DNA of 20,204 nucleotides from JBOFEH01 sp051650265 (lineage in GTDB: Bacteria; Bacillota; Clostridia; Lachnospirales; Cellulosilyticaceae), in NCBI GenBank assembly GCA_051650265.1, contig JBOFIR010000136.1, positions 1 to 20,204 on the forward strand, written 5' to 3'. Under the pieces are notes generated by a model, which was not told where the DNA came from, ran no database searches, and worked only from the letters and a program-made list of their open reading frames with translations. Positions 6,267 to 15,041 of this stretch are shown one piece after another. Position 1 is the stretch's first letter; each line of letters opens with the position of its first letter. The position numbers and the translations under genes are program-made.

Positions 6267-7928
6267 CTATGCGTTGTGTGCTTCTACAACTACTTTTTCT
6301 AAAGCTTCTAAAGCATCTGTAGGAAGCTGGTCAAAGCCACCTTTGAATGTTTCACGAGACTTAATGAAATCTACACGATCTTGCATACGTTTTTGAAGTT
6401 GCTCAACGTATTCAGCATTTGATAAATCAGGAACATACCCATCGATATCCATGATTTCGATATCAGAGAAAGGTCCCCATTGTTTGAACTCTGTTCTACC
6501 TTCTACGATTGATTCAAGTGTACCAAGTGTAACAGCTGGTGTTACCTTTTTGCCCATAAAATCACCTGTATTTAAGATGTAACAATCTACATTTCTATCA
6601 GCAACAAGTGCTTTGAACTTAGTATAGTCATCTGCTAAAGGATAGGTTCTAAATGGATTAGCATATGGTTCTACAACAAGTGCGTTAGGATCAACGCCTG
6701 GAGCAAGACGCTCTGCTGAAGTACGTTTTGTAGCAAGAGTTGCACCCATAACAGAAGCAAGTTCAGCACCACTTAATTTAAGAACTGGTGGAAGTGTAGG
6801 ATCTTTCATTAACCAGAAGATTGCATTTACTGGTTCATCAAATTTATTGACGCGGTTTGGTGACCAAAGGATTGATTTAACAGCGCGACCGTTACCATTT
6901 CTGATGTCTTCAGTAACAGGAACAATTTTGCCATCTTCATCGATTGTTGCCCCATTGTTTTGCATAGTAAGTAGGTATTTATTATCATCACAGGTAAGTG
7001 GATAGTCTTGAGTTTTATCGAAGTAAGCTGGCTCAAGTGCTACTGATGAACTATCTTCTGTTGAGATGACAAAAGCATCATCATGAAGTACTGTGATATC
7101 GTATTTGTTATTATGACGTGCATGAGTAATCGTTGATTTTCCTGAACCAGAAAGACCAAATACCCCTGCAACGAATGCTTTACCATTTTCTAAGTTATAA
7201 CGTTTTTGTCCGCCGTGGCATGAAGCATAACCATGACGGTTTGCTAAAGCCCAAGCAAGTGTTAATGTACCTTTTTTATGTTCTCCAAAGTATCTCATAC
7301 CTAGGATGGCAGCGCAGTTATGCTCAGGATCAAAGAATGTAAGGCCCATTGGATGATCTGGATGAGACCAGCTTGGATCAGAGAATATGTAGATATCACC
7401 TTCGTTAGGAATCTCTTTTGAATCTGCATACATTGCAGAAATCTCTTCATTGATTGCTTGGAAGTTCAATAACCAAGAATACATAATGTTTTCTTGTGTT
7501 TCAGGAATACAAAGGTGTGCTTTAACAGAGAAATCTTTATCAAGTCCAACGATTGCTTGTGCATGGTAAAGTTTCTTTGTACGTGCTTGGTAGATTGCTT
7601 CACCAATTTTAAGAGCATATTCACCTTGATCTACACCAGGTTCTCCCATGATTTTACGTGCAGCAGCAGCACGACCACTTACAGCACCATCATTGAAAAG
7701 TAAGATTTTAGTGTCTTCATCAAGACCTAAAAGTTCTGGTTTGTAAACTGGAACGTCAGTTACTACTGTACCAGGTGCATTTTTTGCTAATTTATAAGCT
7801 TCTTTTAAAGAAGTTACAGGCGTAACATTATTACCATAAAAAGCAGTTTCAATTGTTGTGCGGATTTGATTGAAGATAGGATTACTTGCACCGATTTCAT
7901 TTCTAGAAAATCTTGCTTTTGTTGCCAT
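6267..7928 (-). CDS. pckA: Phosphoenolpyruvate carboxykinase (ATP)
   Basis: A 553-residue ATP-dependent PEP carboxykinase, which interconverts oxaloacetate plus ATP with PEP, CO2 and ADP. In a fermentative clostridium it may also run toward oxaloacetate (inference). The P-loop (kinase-1a) is GLSGSGKST (258-266), the second metal/phosphate motif HDDAF is at about 282-286, and the lid and adenine-binding region with PYANPFRTYPL follows in the last third. An upstream in-frame ATG at 8069 would add 47 residues, but it lies before the promoter at 8001-8029. The ATG at 7928 has a perfect AAGGAGG 8 nt upstream, so it is the start. It is a single gene between two terminators. Confidence 0.96.
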   Translation of the reverse strand: MATKARFSRNEIGASNPIFNQIRTTIETAFYGNNVTPVTSLKEAYKLAKNAPGTVVTDVPVYKPELLGLDEDTKILLFNDGAVSGRAAAARKIMGEPGVDQGEYALKIGEAIYQARTKKLYHAQAIVGLDKDFSVKAHLCIPETQENIMYSWLLNFQAINEEISAMYADSKEIPNEGDIYIFSDPSWSHPDHPMGLTFFDPEHNCAAILGMRYFGEHKKGTLTLAWALANRHGYASCHGGQKRYNLENGKAFVAGVFGLSGSGKSTITHARHNNKYDITVLHDDAFVISTEDSSSVALEPAYFDKTQDYPLTCDDNKYLLTMQNNGATIDEDGKIVPVTEDIRNGNGRAVKSILWSPNRVNKFDEPVNAIFWLMKDPTLPPVLKLSGAELASVMGATLATKRTSAERLAPGVDPNALVVEPYANPFRTYPLADDYTKFKALVADRNVDCYILNTGDFMGKKVTPAVTLGTLESIVEGRTEFKQWGPFSDIEIMDIDGYVPDLSNAEYVEQLQKRMQDRVDFIKSRETFKGGFDQLPTDALEALEKVVVEAHNA

Positions 7929-8000
7929 AAACACTTCCTCCTTATATAACCACAGTAATGGAATTTGCCGAATAAGTAAAAAAATCTTATCCCAAGTATA

Positions 8001-8029
8001 ATTATCTAATTGATAAAGAGAAAAGTCAA
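8001..8029 (-). promoter_or_regulatory. Promoter of pckA
   Basis: On the minus strand TTGACT (8029-8024), a 17-bp spacer and GATAAT (8006-8001) are near consensus. The start near 7994 leaves a 5' leader of about 66 nt in which no riboswitch fold is evident. Confidence 0.7.
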
Positions 8030-8133
8030 GAAAATAACAAAAAATAATATAAAATATAGAAAAATGCATAAACTTATAAAAAGCAATTATACAAAATATA
8101 TTATATAAATTAAGAAAATTTAGTTAAAAATAT

Positions 8134-8161
8134 TATAAAAAAGAGCCTCCACTGGGAGGCT
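8134..8161 (-). terminator. Terminator of the PH-like gene
   Basis: On the minus strand AGCCTCC (8161-8155) and GGAGGCT (8150-8144) form a 7-bp GC-rich stem with a 4-nt loop, followed by CTTTTTTAT. It lies 3 bp after the stop codon. Confidence 0.85.
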
Positions 8162-8164
8162 TAA

Positions 8165-8509
8165 TTATTTACAGATATATCGGGCTAGAAGTTTTTCAAC
8201 TTCTAGTATATTAGTGCCTTTTGAAAATTCCATTTCGAATTCGCCACCTTTAGTATAGAGTGTGATCTCATTATCTAGTTCTAATACGCCACCTTTTTCT
8301 ACAGAGAAGTGGTAAATAGAGCTATAAGGGAGATGGACAATTGCTTTTTTAGTTGAAAGTGCCTCTTTATTTACAAAAATAATACGTTTGTTGGTAAAAC
8401 ACATTTCATCGATTATAAGGCGATAAATAGCTTCCACTTTTTCACCTTCTATAAGATACGATTCAAATTTTGCAGTATTGTCAGTTTTATTGCCACCAAA
8501 GAGTCCCAT
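8165..8509 (-). CDS. Small PH-domain-like protein
   Basis: A soluble protein of 114 residues with the pattern of bacterial pleckstrin-homology-like domains: a predicted run of beta strands (AIYRLIIDEMCFTNKRIIFV, then VHLPYSSIYHFSVEKGGVLEL and EITLYTKGGEFEMEF) closed by one C-terminal helix. The strand motif with FTNKRIIFV followed by IPYxxI-type spacing is typical of the small cytosolic members in Bacillota, such as YozO-type proteins. Their ligand and role are unknown. The ATG at 8509 lies 9 nt behind AAAGGAG. A TTG two codons earlier would be only 3 nt from it and is less likely. It has its own extended -10 promoter and terminator. Confidence 0.78.
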   Translation of the reverse strand: MGLFGGNKTDNTAKFESYLIEGEKVEAIYRLIIDEMCFTNKRIIFVNKEALSTKKAIVHLPYSSIYHFSVEKGGVLELDNEITLYTKGGEFEMEFSKGTNILEVEKLLARYICK

Positions 8510-8542
8510 TTTCAAATGCTCCTTTGCTTATAAATTACCCTT

Positions 8543-8551
8543 AGTATAGCA
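8543..8551 (-). promoter_or_regulatory. Extended -10 promoter of the PH-like gene
   Basis: On the minus strand TGCTATACT (8551-8543) is an extended -10 element. The -35 match 17 bp upstream is weak. The expected start leaves about 25-30 nt before the ATG at 8509. Confidence 0.5.
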
Positions 8552-8631
8552 TAAAAGTCGGGCTTTTAACGTGTAAGATTTTTGATATTAAGGAATAATA
8601 GTAAGTAGGACAAAAGATTGATGCTACAAGG

Positions 8632-8660
8632 TTGTAAAGAATACCAAATAAATCTATAAT
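8632..8660 (+). promoter_or_regulatory. Promoter of metG
   Basis: TTGTAA (8632-8637), a 17-bp spacer and TATAAT (8655-8660) form a near-consensus promoter. The leader is only about 45 nt, so there is no room for a T-box or SAM riboswitch, although metG in some Bacillota carries one. Confidence 0.75.
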
Positions 8661-8710
8661 AGATGTAGACTAAGGACGAACAATCCATAATTATAGGAGG
8701 ATATAGAAAG

Positions 8711-10672
8711 ATGAGTAAACCAACGTATTATATTACGACACCAATTTATTACCCAAGTAACAAGTTGCATATAGGACATTCTTATACAACTGTGGCAGCA
8801 GATGCAATGGCAAGATATAAAAGATTACGTGGCTATGATGTCATGTTCTTAACAGGGACAGATGAGCATGGTCAAAAAATTGAAAGACGTGCTGCAGAAG
8901 AGAATGTAACACCAAAGCAATTCGTAGACAACATCGTAGATTGGATCAAAGATCTTTGGAATACAATGGACATTAGCTATGATAAATTCATTCGTACAAC
9001 AGACGATGAACACAAAGCAACAGTTCAAAAAATCTTCAAAGCCTTATATGAAAAAGGTGACATTTATAAGAGTGAATACGAAGGTAAGTACTGTACACCT
9101 TGTGAGACATTCTTTACAGATCATCAACTTGTAGATGGCAAATGCCCAGACTGTGGTAGAGCAGTTGAGCCAGTAAAAGAAGAGTCTTACTTCTTCAGGC
9201 TTTCAAAATACCAAGATCGTATTATCAAGCATATTGAAGAAAATCCAGAGTTTATTCAACCACAAACAAGACAAAATGAGATGCTTAACAACTTCTTAAG
9301 ACCAGGTCTTGAAGATTTATGTGTATCTCGTACATCATTTACATGGGGCGTACCAGTTGAGTTTGATCCAGGACACGTCGTATACGTATGGATTGATGCA
9401 TTATCAAACTATATCTCTGCACTTGGTTATTCAAGTGATAACGAAGAACTTTACAAGAAGTTTTGGCCAGCAGATGTACATTTAGTAGGTAAGGAGATCA
9501 TTCGTTTCCATACAATTATCTGGCCTGCAATCTTAATGGCACTTGATCTGCCACTTCCAAAGCAAGTATTTGGCCATGGTTGGTTAGTAATCGATGGTGG
9601 AAAGATGAGTAAATCAAAAGGTAACGTAGTTGACCCAAGTGTACTTGTAGGTAGATACGGCAGCGATGCGATCCGTTACTTCTTATTAAGAGAAATCGCT
9701 TTCGGACAAGATGGTAACTTTACAAATGAAGCACTGATCTCAAGAATCAACTCTGACTTAGCAAATGACCTTGGTAACTTAACATCAAGAACAGTTGCGA
9801 TGATCGAAAAATACTTCGATGGTGGTGTTCTTCAAGTAGAGCATGAAGGAAATGAGTTTGATGCACAAGTACAAACAATTGTAGCAGAGAACATTGCTAA
9901 GTTTGAAGAAAACATGGAAAAACTCTTCTTTAACAATGCTTTAGAAAACATTTGGGTAATGATTAGAAGATTTAACAAATACATTGATGAAACAATGCCT
10001 TGGGTACTTGCGAAAGATGAAGCATCTAAAGCAAAACTTGCAGGTGTACTTTATACATTAGCAGAAGGTTTAAGAATTGTAAGTATTATGATCGAACCAT
10101 TCATGCCATGTACACCAGAGAAAATCTGGGAGCAAATCGGTATCACTAGAGGGGATGTAACTGCTTGGGATACGATTCATACATGGGGAACACTTCAACA
10201 AGATGTTCATGCTAAAAAAGGAATCAATATGTTCCCTCGTATTGATAAAGAAAAAGAACTTGCTGAACTTGAGGCTGCAACAAAGCCAGCAGATGCAAAA
10301 GTAGAGAAAAAAGTCGAAGCACCAAAAGAAGAAATAAAAGAAGTAGAATATATCACTATTGATGATTTTGCTAAAGTAGAGCTTAAAATTGGTGAAGTCA
10401 TTGCATGTGATCGTGTGCCAAAGGCTGACAAGCTTCTTGTATCTCAAATCAAGATTGGTGAAGAAGTAAGACAGATTGTTTCAGGTATTGCAAAATACTA
10501 TGAGCCAGAACAATTTGTAGGTAAAAAGGTAGTTGTTGTGACAAACCTTAAACCAGTGAAGCTTCGTGGGATTATGTCTGAAGGTATGGTGCTTTGTGCA
10601 TCAGACGATGAGGGTAATTTAGTTGCTGTAGGTCCACTTGGTGAGATGGTAAGTGGTGCAATTGTAAAATAA
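8711..10672 (+). CDS. metG: Methionine-tRNA ligase
   Basis: A 653-residue cytosolic enzyme that charges tRNA-Met. The class I signature HIGH is at 20-23 and KMSKS at 298-302. A knuckle with two Cys pairs (C128/C131 and C145/C148) is inserted in the catalytic core and should bind one zinc. The anticodon-binding helical domain covers about 390-510. A Lys/Glu/Ala-rich linker (about 520-550) leads to the C-terminal tRNA-binding OB domain (about 555-653), the form that dimerises in many bacteria. The length is normal. The ATG lies 9 nt behind AGGAGGAT. It has its own promoter and terminator. In many Bacillota tatD follows metG directly. Here it is about 8 kb downstream. Confidence 0.98.
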   Translation: MSKPTYYITTPIYYPSNKLHIGHSYTTVAADAMARYKRLRGYDVMFLTGTDEHGQKIERRAAEENVTPKQFVDNIVDWIKDLWNTMDISYDKFIRTTDDEHKATVQKIFKALYEKGDIYKSEYEGKYCTPCETFFTDHQLVDGKCPDCGRAVEPVKEESYFFRLSKYQDRIIKHIEENPEFIQPQTRQNEMLNNFLRPGLEDLCVSRTSFTWGVPVEFDPGHVVYVWIDALSNYISALGYSSDNEELYKKFWPADVHLVGKEIIRFHTIIWPAILMALDLPLPKQVFGHGWLVIDGGKMSKSKGNVVDPSVLVGRYGSDAIRYFLLREIAFGQDGNFTNEALISRINSDLANDLGNLTSRTVAMIEKYFDGGVLQVEHEGNEFDAQVQTIVAENIAKFEENMEKLFFNNALENIWVMIRRFNKYIDETMPWVLAKDEASKAKLAGVLYTLAEGLRIVSIMIEPFMPCTPEKIWEQIGITRGDVTAWDTIHTWGTLQQDVHAKKGINMFPRIDKEKELAELEAATKPADAKVEKKVEAPKEEIKEVEYITIDDFAKVELKIGEVIACDRVPKADKLLVSQIKIGEEVRQIVSGIAKYYEPEQFVGKKVVVVTNLKPVKLRGIMSEGMVLCASDDEGNLVAVGPLGEMVSGAIVK

Positions 10673-10678
10673 TGAGGG

Positions 10679-10715
10679 AAGAGCCTATTGAGTGAACGCA
10701 ATAGGCTCTTTTTTT
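10679..10715 (+). terminator. Terminator of metG
   Basis: AAGAGCCTATTG (10679-10690) and CAATAGGCTCTT (10699-10710) form a perfect 12-bp stem with an 8-nt loop, followed by a run of T's. Confidence 0.92.
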
Positions 10716-10752
10716 GTTTAAATAAGCTGTAGGTTAGTTGCTAGAGAATGCG

Positions 10753-10770
10753 CATACTAAAATTGGTATG
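10753..10770 (+). promoter_or_regulatory. Dyad upstream of the cystine operon, possible operator
   Basis: CATACTAA (10753-10760) and TTGGTATG (10763-10770) form an 18-bp dyad with one mismatch and a 2-bp centre. It lies 188 bp before the first gene of the sulfur operon in a 242-bp gap after the metG terminator. An operator role is inference. Confidence 0.3.
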
Positions 10771-10883
10771 TATTAGCATTAGTAATTAAAACGATTTAGA
10801 AGTATAATTATTATTGTACAAAGAGCACAAAAAGAAGGGGTAGACTGTTGTTTTTATAGAAAAAACTAACTGAAGGTAGAATG

Positions 10884-10897
10884 ATAATAATTATTAT
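10884..10897 (+). promoter_or_regulatory. AT-only palindrome before tcyP
   Basis: ATAATAATTATTAT is a perfect 14-bp palindrome 61 bp before the tcyP ATG. In such AT-rich sequence it may be chance. No convincing promoter could be chosen in the gap, so the operon start is undefined. Confidence 0.25.
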
Positions 10898-10957
10898 GTT
10901 AAAATAATTATTGCACATTTAAACAAGCTAGAATGAGGCAAGAAAAGGAGACTAGAA

Positions 10958-12367
10958 ATGGATAATGTATTTTTTAAAGACTTTTTACTAGTAAGTGATG
11001 TAAGAACGGTTTTATTTATTGGTCTACTGTTTGTCCTATTTATTGTGATGAACAAGTTTCAAAAGAAGAGAGTAGATTTCTCTAAACGTATGTTGATTGG
11101 TACGGGGTTAGGTCTTCTACTGGGTGTATTATTACAGTTTGTATCTGGTTTTTCTAACAATCCAATGGAAATTACGTTTATTTCTGAGACAACCACTTGG
11201 TATGGTCTGTTTGGAAATGGATTTATAGATCTGATAAGAATGTTAGTGGTACCACTCGTTATGGTATCAATCATTCATGTCATTATTAATATGAAGGAAG
11301 GCGCTAACATTGGTAAGCTCACAAAGAATACAATTGTAGTAACAATGGCGATGGTTGTGATCTCAGTTATTGTTGGACTCGTTGTAGGAATGGTCTTTAA
11401 TGTTGGTTCAGGGATGAGTGTTGAAGGCGGTACCTATGAAATTAAAGAAGTGAAAACAGTTGTTCAGACTTTAAGAGGATTACTACCAGCGAATCCAGCA
11501 CAAGCTATGGTAGATGTAAACATTATTGCACTTGTTATTATCTCTGTATTCTTCGGGATGGGTGCAAATCGTATGAAGAAAAAATATTTTGATGTAGTCA
11601 AACCTTTCTTTGATTTGATTAATGCGCTTCAAAAGATTATTATGAGTATAGCGATGACAATCATCAAATATATGCCATATGCAGTGATTCCCCTTTTGGC
11701 AAACACAATTGCACAAAGAGGAATGGCGAGTATTTTGGATGTAGGAATCTTTATTATTGCTCTATATGTAGCAGTAGCTATTATGTTTGTGATTCAATTG
11801 ATCGCACTTATGCTCTTTGGGTATAACCCAATGATCTATATTAAAAAAGCAATTTCAGTAATGGTACTTGCGTTTACTTCACGTTCAAGTGTAGGGACAC
11901 TTCCATATACAATCAAAACACTGACAGATAAGATGGGTGTAAATGATGGAACAGCAAGCTTTGTAGCTGGATTTGGAACAACTGCAGGAATGCAAGGATG
12001 TGCGGGGGTATTCCCAGCGCTATTACTTGTGTTCGTTGCTAATGTTACGGGGATGCCTATTGATGCAACCTTTATAGGTATGTCTATTATTGTAGTGGCG
12101 ATTGGCTCATTAGGAATCGCTGGTATTCCAGGAACGGCAACAATGGCGGCATCAGTAGCTTTATCTGGTGTTGGTATGGCAGGACTTTTCCCACTAGTAA
12201 GTCCTGTATTAGCAATTGATCCGATCATTGATATGGGAAGAACGCTGCTTAATGTAACAGGTGCACTTACAAATGCAATGATTGTAGATAAGACACTTGG
12301 ACAAATAGATATGGATATTTATAAAGATATGGATGCAGGAAGTACAGAGACAGAAGCTGAAAAATAA
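10958..12367 (+). CDS. tcyP: L-cystine transporter, TcyP type (DAACS symporter)
   Basis: A 469-residue cation-coupled carrier of the dicarboxylate/amino acid symporter family, closest in pattern to the single-component cystine importer TcyP of Bacillus. The N-terminal layout fits TcyP: a first membrane helix, then the linker KFQKKRVDFSKRM. The two re-entrant hairpins appear as SRSSVGTLP (308-316) and GIAGIPGTATM (386-396), with the substrate/cation helix DPIIDMGRTLLNVTG (421-435) between the second hairpin and the acidic C-terminal tail. The ATG has AAGGAG 8 nt upstream. It is the first gene of a three-gene operon, with 28 bp to the cysteine desulfidase, which strongly supports cystine over dicarboxylates as substrate. 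Confidence 0.9.
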   Translation: MDNVFFKDFLLVSDVRTVLFIGLLFVLFIVMNKFQKKRVDFSKRMLIGTGLGLLLGVLLQFVSGFSNNPMEITFISETTTWYGLFGNGFIDLIRMLVVPLVMVSIIHVIINMKEGANIGKLTKNTIVVTMAMVVISVIVGLVVGMVFNVGSGMSVEGGTYEIKEVKTVVQTLRGLLPANPAQAMVDVNIIALVIISVFFGMGANRMKKKYFDVVKPFFDLINALQKIIMSIAMTIIKYMPYAVIPLLANTIAQRGMASILDVGIFIIALYVAVAIMFVIQLIALMLFGYNPMIYIKKAISVMVLAFTSRSSVGTLPYTIKTLTDKMGVNDGTASFVAGFGTTAGMQGCAGVFPALLLVFVANVTGMPIDATFIGMSIIVVAIGSLGIAGIPGTATMAASVALSGVGMAGLFPLVSPVLAIDPIIDMGRTLLNVTGALTNAMIVDKTLGQIDMDIYKDMDAGSTETEAEK

Positions 12368-12395
12368 GCACTTGAAGAAAAGAGGGAGATTTGGC

Positions 12396-13670
12396 ATGTT
12401 TAAATACTATGAAGAATACTTGCAGATTTTGAAAGAGGAACTTGTTTCTGCAATGGGGTGTACAGAACCTATTGCAATTGCTTTTGCAGCAGCTCGGGCA
12501 AAAGAGTTATTAGGGGTTGAACCAACACATATTGTAGCTCAGTGTAGTGGGAATATCATCAAGAATGTTAAGAGTGTTACGATTCCTAACTCAGGTAATT
12601 TGAGAGGGATTGAAGCGAGTGCGATCTTAGGAGCTATCGGAGGCGATGCATCTAAAGGATTAGAAGTATTGAATGTCGTAGCTGAAGGGGCGATTCAAAG
12701 AACACACGAACTCATCAAAGATGAAAACTACTGTAAAGTTGAACTTTTGGTAAGTCCAACACCACTACATCTTATTGTGACTGTGTTTGCTGGGGAAGAA
12801 TACGTTCAAGTTGAAATCAAGAGTAGTCATAGTAATATTGTAAAAATCACCAAAAACAATGAAGTGCTTTTTGAACAATCAGATGAGGACGGTAAATATC
12901 TAGGTGTATTTGTAGACCGTACAATACTAAGTGTAAAAGATATCAAAGAGTTTGCAGACACAGTTAAAATTGAAGATATTAAAGCTTTACTAGATAAGCA
13001 AATTGCATGTAATATGGCAATTGCAGAAGAAGGATTAACAGGAAAATATGGGCTAGGGATAGGTAAAGTGATGCTTGAAACTTATCCAGATGATATATTC
13101 ACGAAGGTACGTGCCTATACGGCAGCTGGATCAGAGGCACGTATGAGTGGGTGTATTTTACCTGTAGTGACTAATTCTGGAAGTGGCAATCAGGGTATGG
13201 CATCTTCTATTCCTACTATTGTTTATGCAAGAGAAAAAGGTGTGAGTGATGAGAAGCTTTACCGTGCACTTGTATTTGCAAACTTAATTACAATTCATCA
13301 GAAAACATGGATTGGCAGATTATCTGCCTTTTGTGGGGTGGTAAGTGCATCTTGCTCAAGTGGTGCAGCCATTACTTATATTGAAGATGGGACACTTGAA
13401 CAAATTAGAAATACGATTATCAATACATTGGCCAATGTAGCAGGTATTGTGTGTGATGGTGCAAAACCTTCTTGTGGAGCAAAAATTGCCTCAAGTTTGG
13501 ATGCAGCAATTCTGGCACATCACCTGGCTATGAATGGCAGAGTTTATGAAGCAGAGACAGGTCTTGTAAAAGGTTGTGTTGAGCAGACTATAGGTTGTAT
13601 TGGACGACTTGGTAAAGAAGGTATGAAACAAACAGATATTGAGATTCTTAATATGATGATTGGTAAATAA
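12396..13670 (+). CDS. cyuA: L-cysteine desulfidase, [4Fe-4S] (CyuA/UPF0597 family)
   Basis: A 424-residue protein of the YhaM/CyuA family, which splits L-cysteine to pyruvate, ammonia and sulfide using a [4Fe-4S] cluster. Automated annotation often names such proteins L-serine ammonia-lyase subunit alpha. The Cys spacing supports desulfidase: C313, C353 and C360 repeat the 40- and 7-residue spacing of the three cluster ligands known from the archaeal enzyme, and C22 in the MGCTEP motif fits its catalytic base. An in-frame ATG at 12333 would overlap tcyP. The ATG at 12396 is chosen because GGGAG lies 7 nt before it. Middle gene of the sulfur operon. Confidence 0.9.
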   Translation: MFKYYEEYLQILKEELVSAMGCTEPIAIAFAAARAKELLGVEPTHIVAQCSGNIIKNVKSVTIPNSGNLRGIEASAILGAIGGDASKGLEVLNVVAEGAIQRTHELIKDENYCKVELLVSPTPLHLIVTVFAGEEYVQVEIKSSHSNIVKITKNNEVLFEQSDEDGKYLGVFVDRTILSVKDIKEFADTVKIEDIKALLDKQIACNMAIAEEGLTGKYGLGIGKVMLETYPDDIFTKVRAYTAAGSEARMSGCILPVVTNSGSGNQGMASSIPTIVYAREKGVSDEKLYRALVFANLITIHQKTWIGRLSAFCGVVSASCSSGAAITYIEDGTLEQIRNTIINTLANVAGIVCDGAKPSCGAKIASSLDAAILAHHLAMNGRVYEAETGLVKGCVEQTIGCIGRLGKEGMKQTDIEILNMMIGK

Positions 13671-13706
13671 AACGGATTAGAATGACTGAAGAAAGAAGGA
13701 ATAAAA

Positions 13707-15041
13707 ATGCGTATTTTAATTATTGGTGGTACAGCAGCAGGGATGAGCGCAGCAGCAAAATTACGCAGAGTAGACAAAGATGCGGAAATTATCGTTTATG
13801 AAAAGAGAAGCTATGTTTCTTTTGGTGCATGTGGGTTACCTTATTATGTAGGGAACTTCTTTGATGATACAAATCAAATGATAGCAAGAACTAAAGAGAA
13901 GACGATCGAATCAGGAATCAATGTTTACACAAAATGTGAAGTGAAAGCAGTAGATTTTGAGGCCAAAACAGTGACAGTTATGAACCTTGAAAGTGGTGTA
14001 GAGACACAGGATCACTATGATCGTCTTATGATTGCAACAGGGGCAAGTCCAATCATGCCGCCAATTCAAAATCTTAAGCTTAAAAATGTGTTTACACTTC
14101 ATAGTATGGAAGATGGCATTGCGCTCAAAGAGGCAATGAAAAAGCCAGAAATCAAAAAGGTAGCCATTATTGGCGCTGGATTTATTGGACTAGAAGTTGT
14201 AGAAGCGGCACTACAATATGGAAAAGAAGTAGCTGTATTCCAAAGAGAAGAACGTATACTCAATAATCCATTTGATAAGGAAATGACGGATCTTCTTGAA
14301 GATGAAATACGTCAGCATGGTGTATCACTTTATTTAAATACAACAGTTACTGCATTACAAGGTACAGAACAAGTAGAGGCAGTAGTTGCTGGAGAGACAC
14401 TTTATGAGGCAGATCTTGTAGTAGTTGCTGTAGGGGTGAAACCGAATACAAATTTCTTGGAAGAAAGTACTATTGCTATGTTGCCAAACGGTGCGTTGCA
14501 AGTAGATGAACATGGACTTACTTCGATAAGAGATGTCTATGCAGCAGGTGACTGTGTAGCAGCTCCTCACATGATCAAAGGAAAAGGAGCTTATATCCCA
14601 CTTGCAACAAGTGCAAATAAACTAGGTAGAATAGTCGGGGAAAATTTAGGTGGTATGGATACAGTGTATCAACCAACCCTTGGATCAAGCTGTATCAAAG
14701 TGTTAGATATGGAAGCAGGTACAACGGGAATTACAGAAGGAGATGCCAAGAGAATGGGTATTGCATACGGGGTATCTTTTGTAACAGATATGAATCAGAC
14801 AGGTTACTATCCAGGACAAACAAAAATCTATGTTAAACTCATCTATGATCAAGAAACTAAGGTACTCTTAGGTGGTCAAGTAGTAGGGAAAAAAGATGCT
14901 GTTCAACGTGTAAATGTCATTGCAACTGCGGTTTATGCACGGCTCACAACCATGCAACTAGGTATGTTGGATCTGTGCTATGCACCACCATTTGCAAGAA
15001 CTTGGGATGTACTAAATATCTCAGGAAATGTAGCTAAATAA
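13707..15041 (+). CDS. Flavin-dependent disulfide reductase (CoA-disulfide reductase-like)
   Basis: A 444-residue FAD/NAD(P)H oxidoreductase of the single-cysteine family that includes CoA-disulfide reductase, NADH peroxidase/oxidase and persulfide reductases. The FAD motif GGTAAG is at 7-12, the redox cysteine C42 sits in SFGACGLPYY, the NAD(P)H-binding motif GAGFIGLEVVEAA is at about 156-168, and the second FAD motif AAGDCV at about 280. The C-terminal dimer domain keeps the tyrosines in GYYPG and DLCYAPPF that serve CoA-disulfide reductase. The SF-x2-CGLPY form favours a disulfide or CoA-disulfide reductase over a water-forming oxidase. Cofactor preference cannot be read. Last gene of the operon, 36 bp after the desulfidase, with AGAAGGA before the ATG. 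Confidence 0.87.
   Translation: MRILIIGGTAAGMSAAAKLRRVDKDAEIIVYEKRSYVSFGACGLPYYVGNFFDDTNQMIARTKEKTIESGINVYTKCEVKAVDFEAKTVTVMNLESGVETQDHYDRLMIATGASPIMPPIQNLKLKNVFTLHSMEDGIALKEAMKKPEIKKVAIIGAGFIGLEVVEAALQYGKEVAVFQREERILNNPFDKEMTDLLEDEIRQHGVSLYLNTTVTALQGTEQVEAVVAGETLYEADLVVVAVGVKPNTNFLEESTIAMLPNGALQVDEHGLTSIRDVYAAGDCVAAPHMIKGKGAYIPLATSANKLGRIVGENLGGMDTVYQPTLGSSCIKVLDMEAGTTGITEGDAKRMGIAYGVSFVTDMNQTGYYPGQTKIYVKLIYDQETKVLLGGQVVGKKDAVQRVNVIATAVYARLTTMQLGMLDLCYAPPFARTWDVLNISGNVAK

Noticed and set aside
7929..8069. N-terminal extension of pckA to an upstream ATG (47 extra residues)
   Set aside because: It would start upstream of the -35/-10 boxes at 8001-8029, codes for a hydrophobic AT-driven peptide absent from the family, and lacks a ribosome binding site, whereas 7928 has a perfect one.
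8661..8710. T-box or SAM riboswitch for metG
   Set aside because: The leader after the promoter is only about 45 nt and shows no T-box or S-box core.
10070..10447. Long minus-strand ORFs inside metG and similar shadows inside pckA, tcyP and cyuA
   Set aside because: They are antisense shadows of strongly conserved genes, with low-complexity composition and no ribosome binding sites.
10748..10789. Short Cys-containing uORF (13 codons) before the sulfur operon
   Set aside because: There is no ribosome binding site and no attenuator hairpin after it. A single Cys in 13 codons is likely chance.
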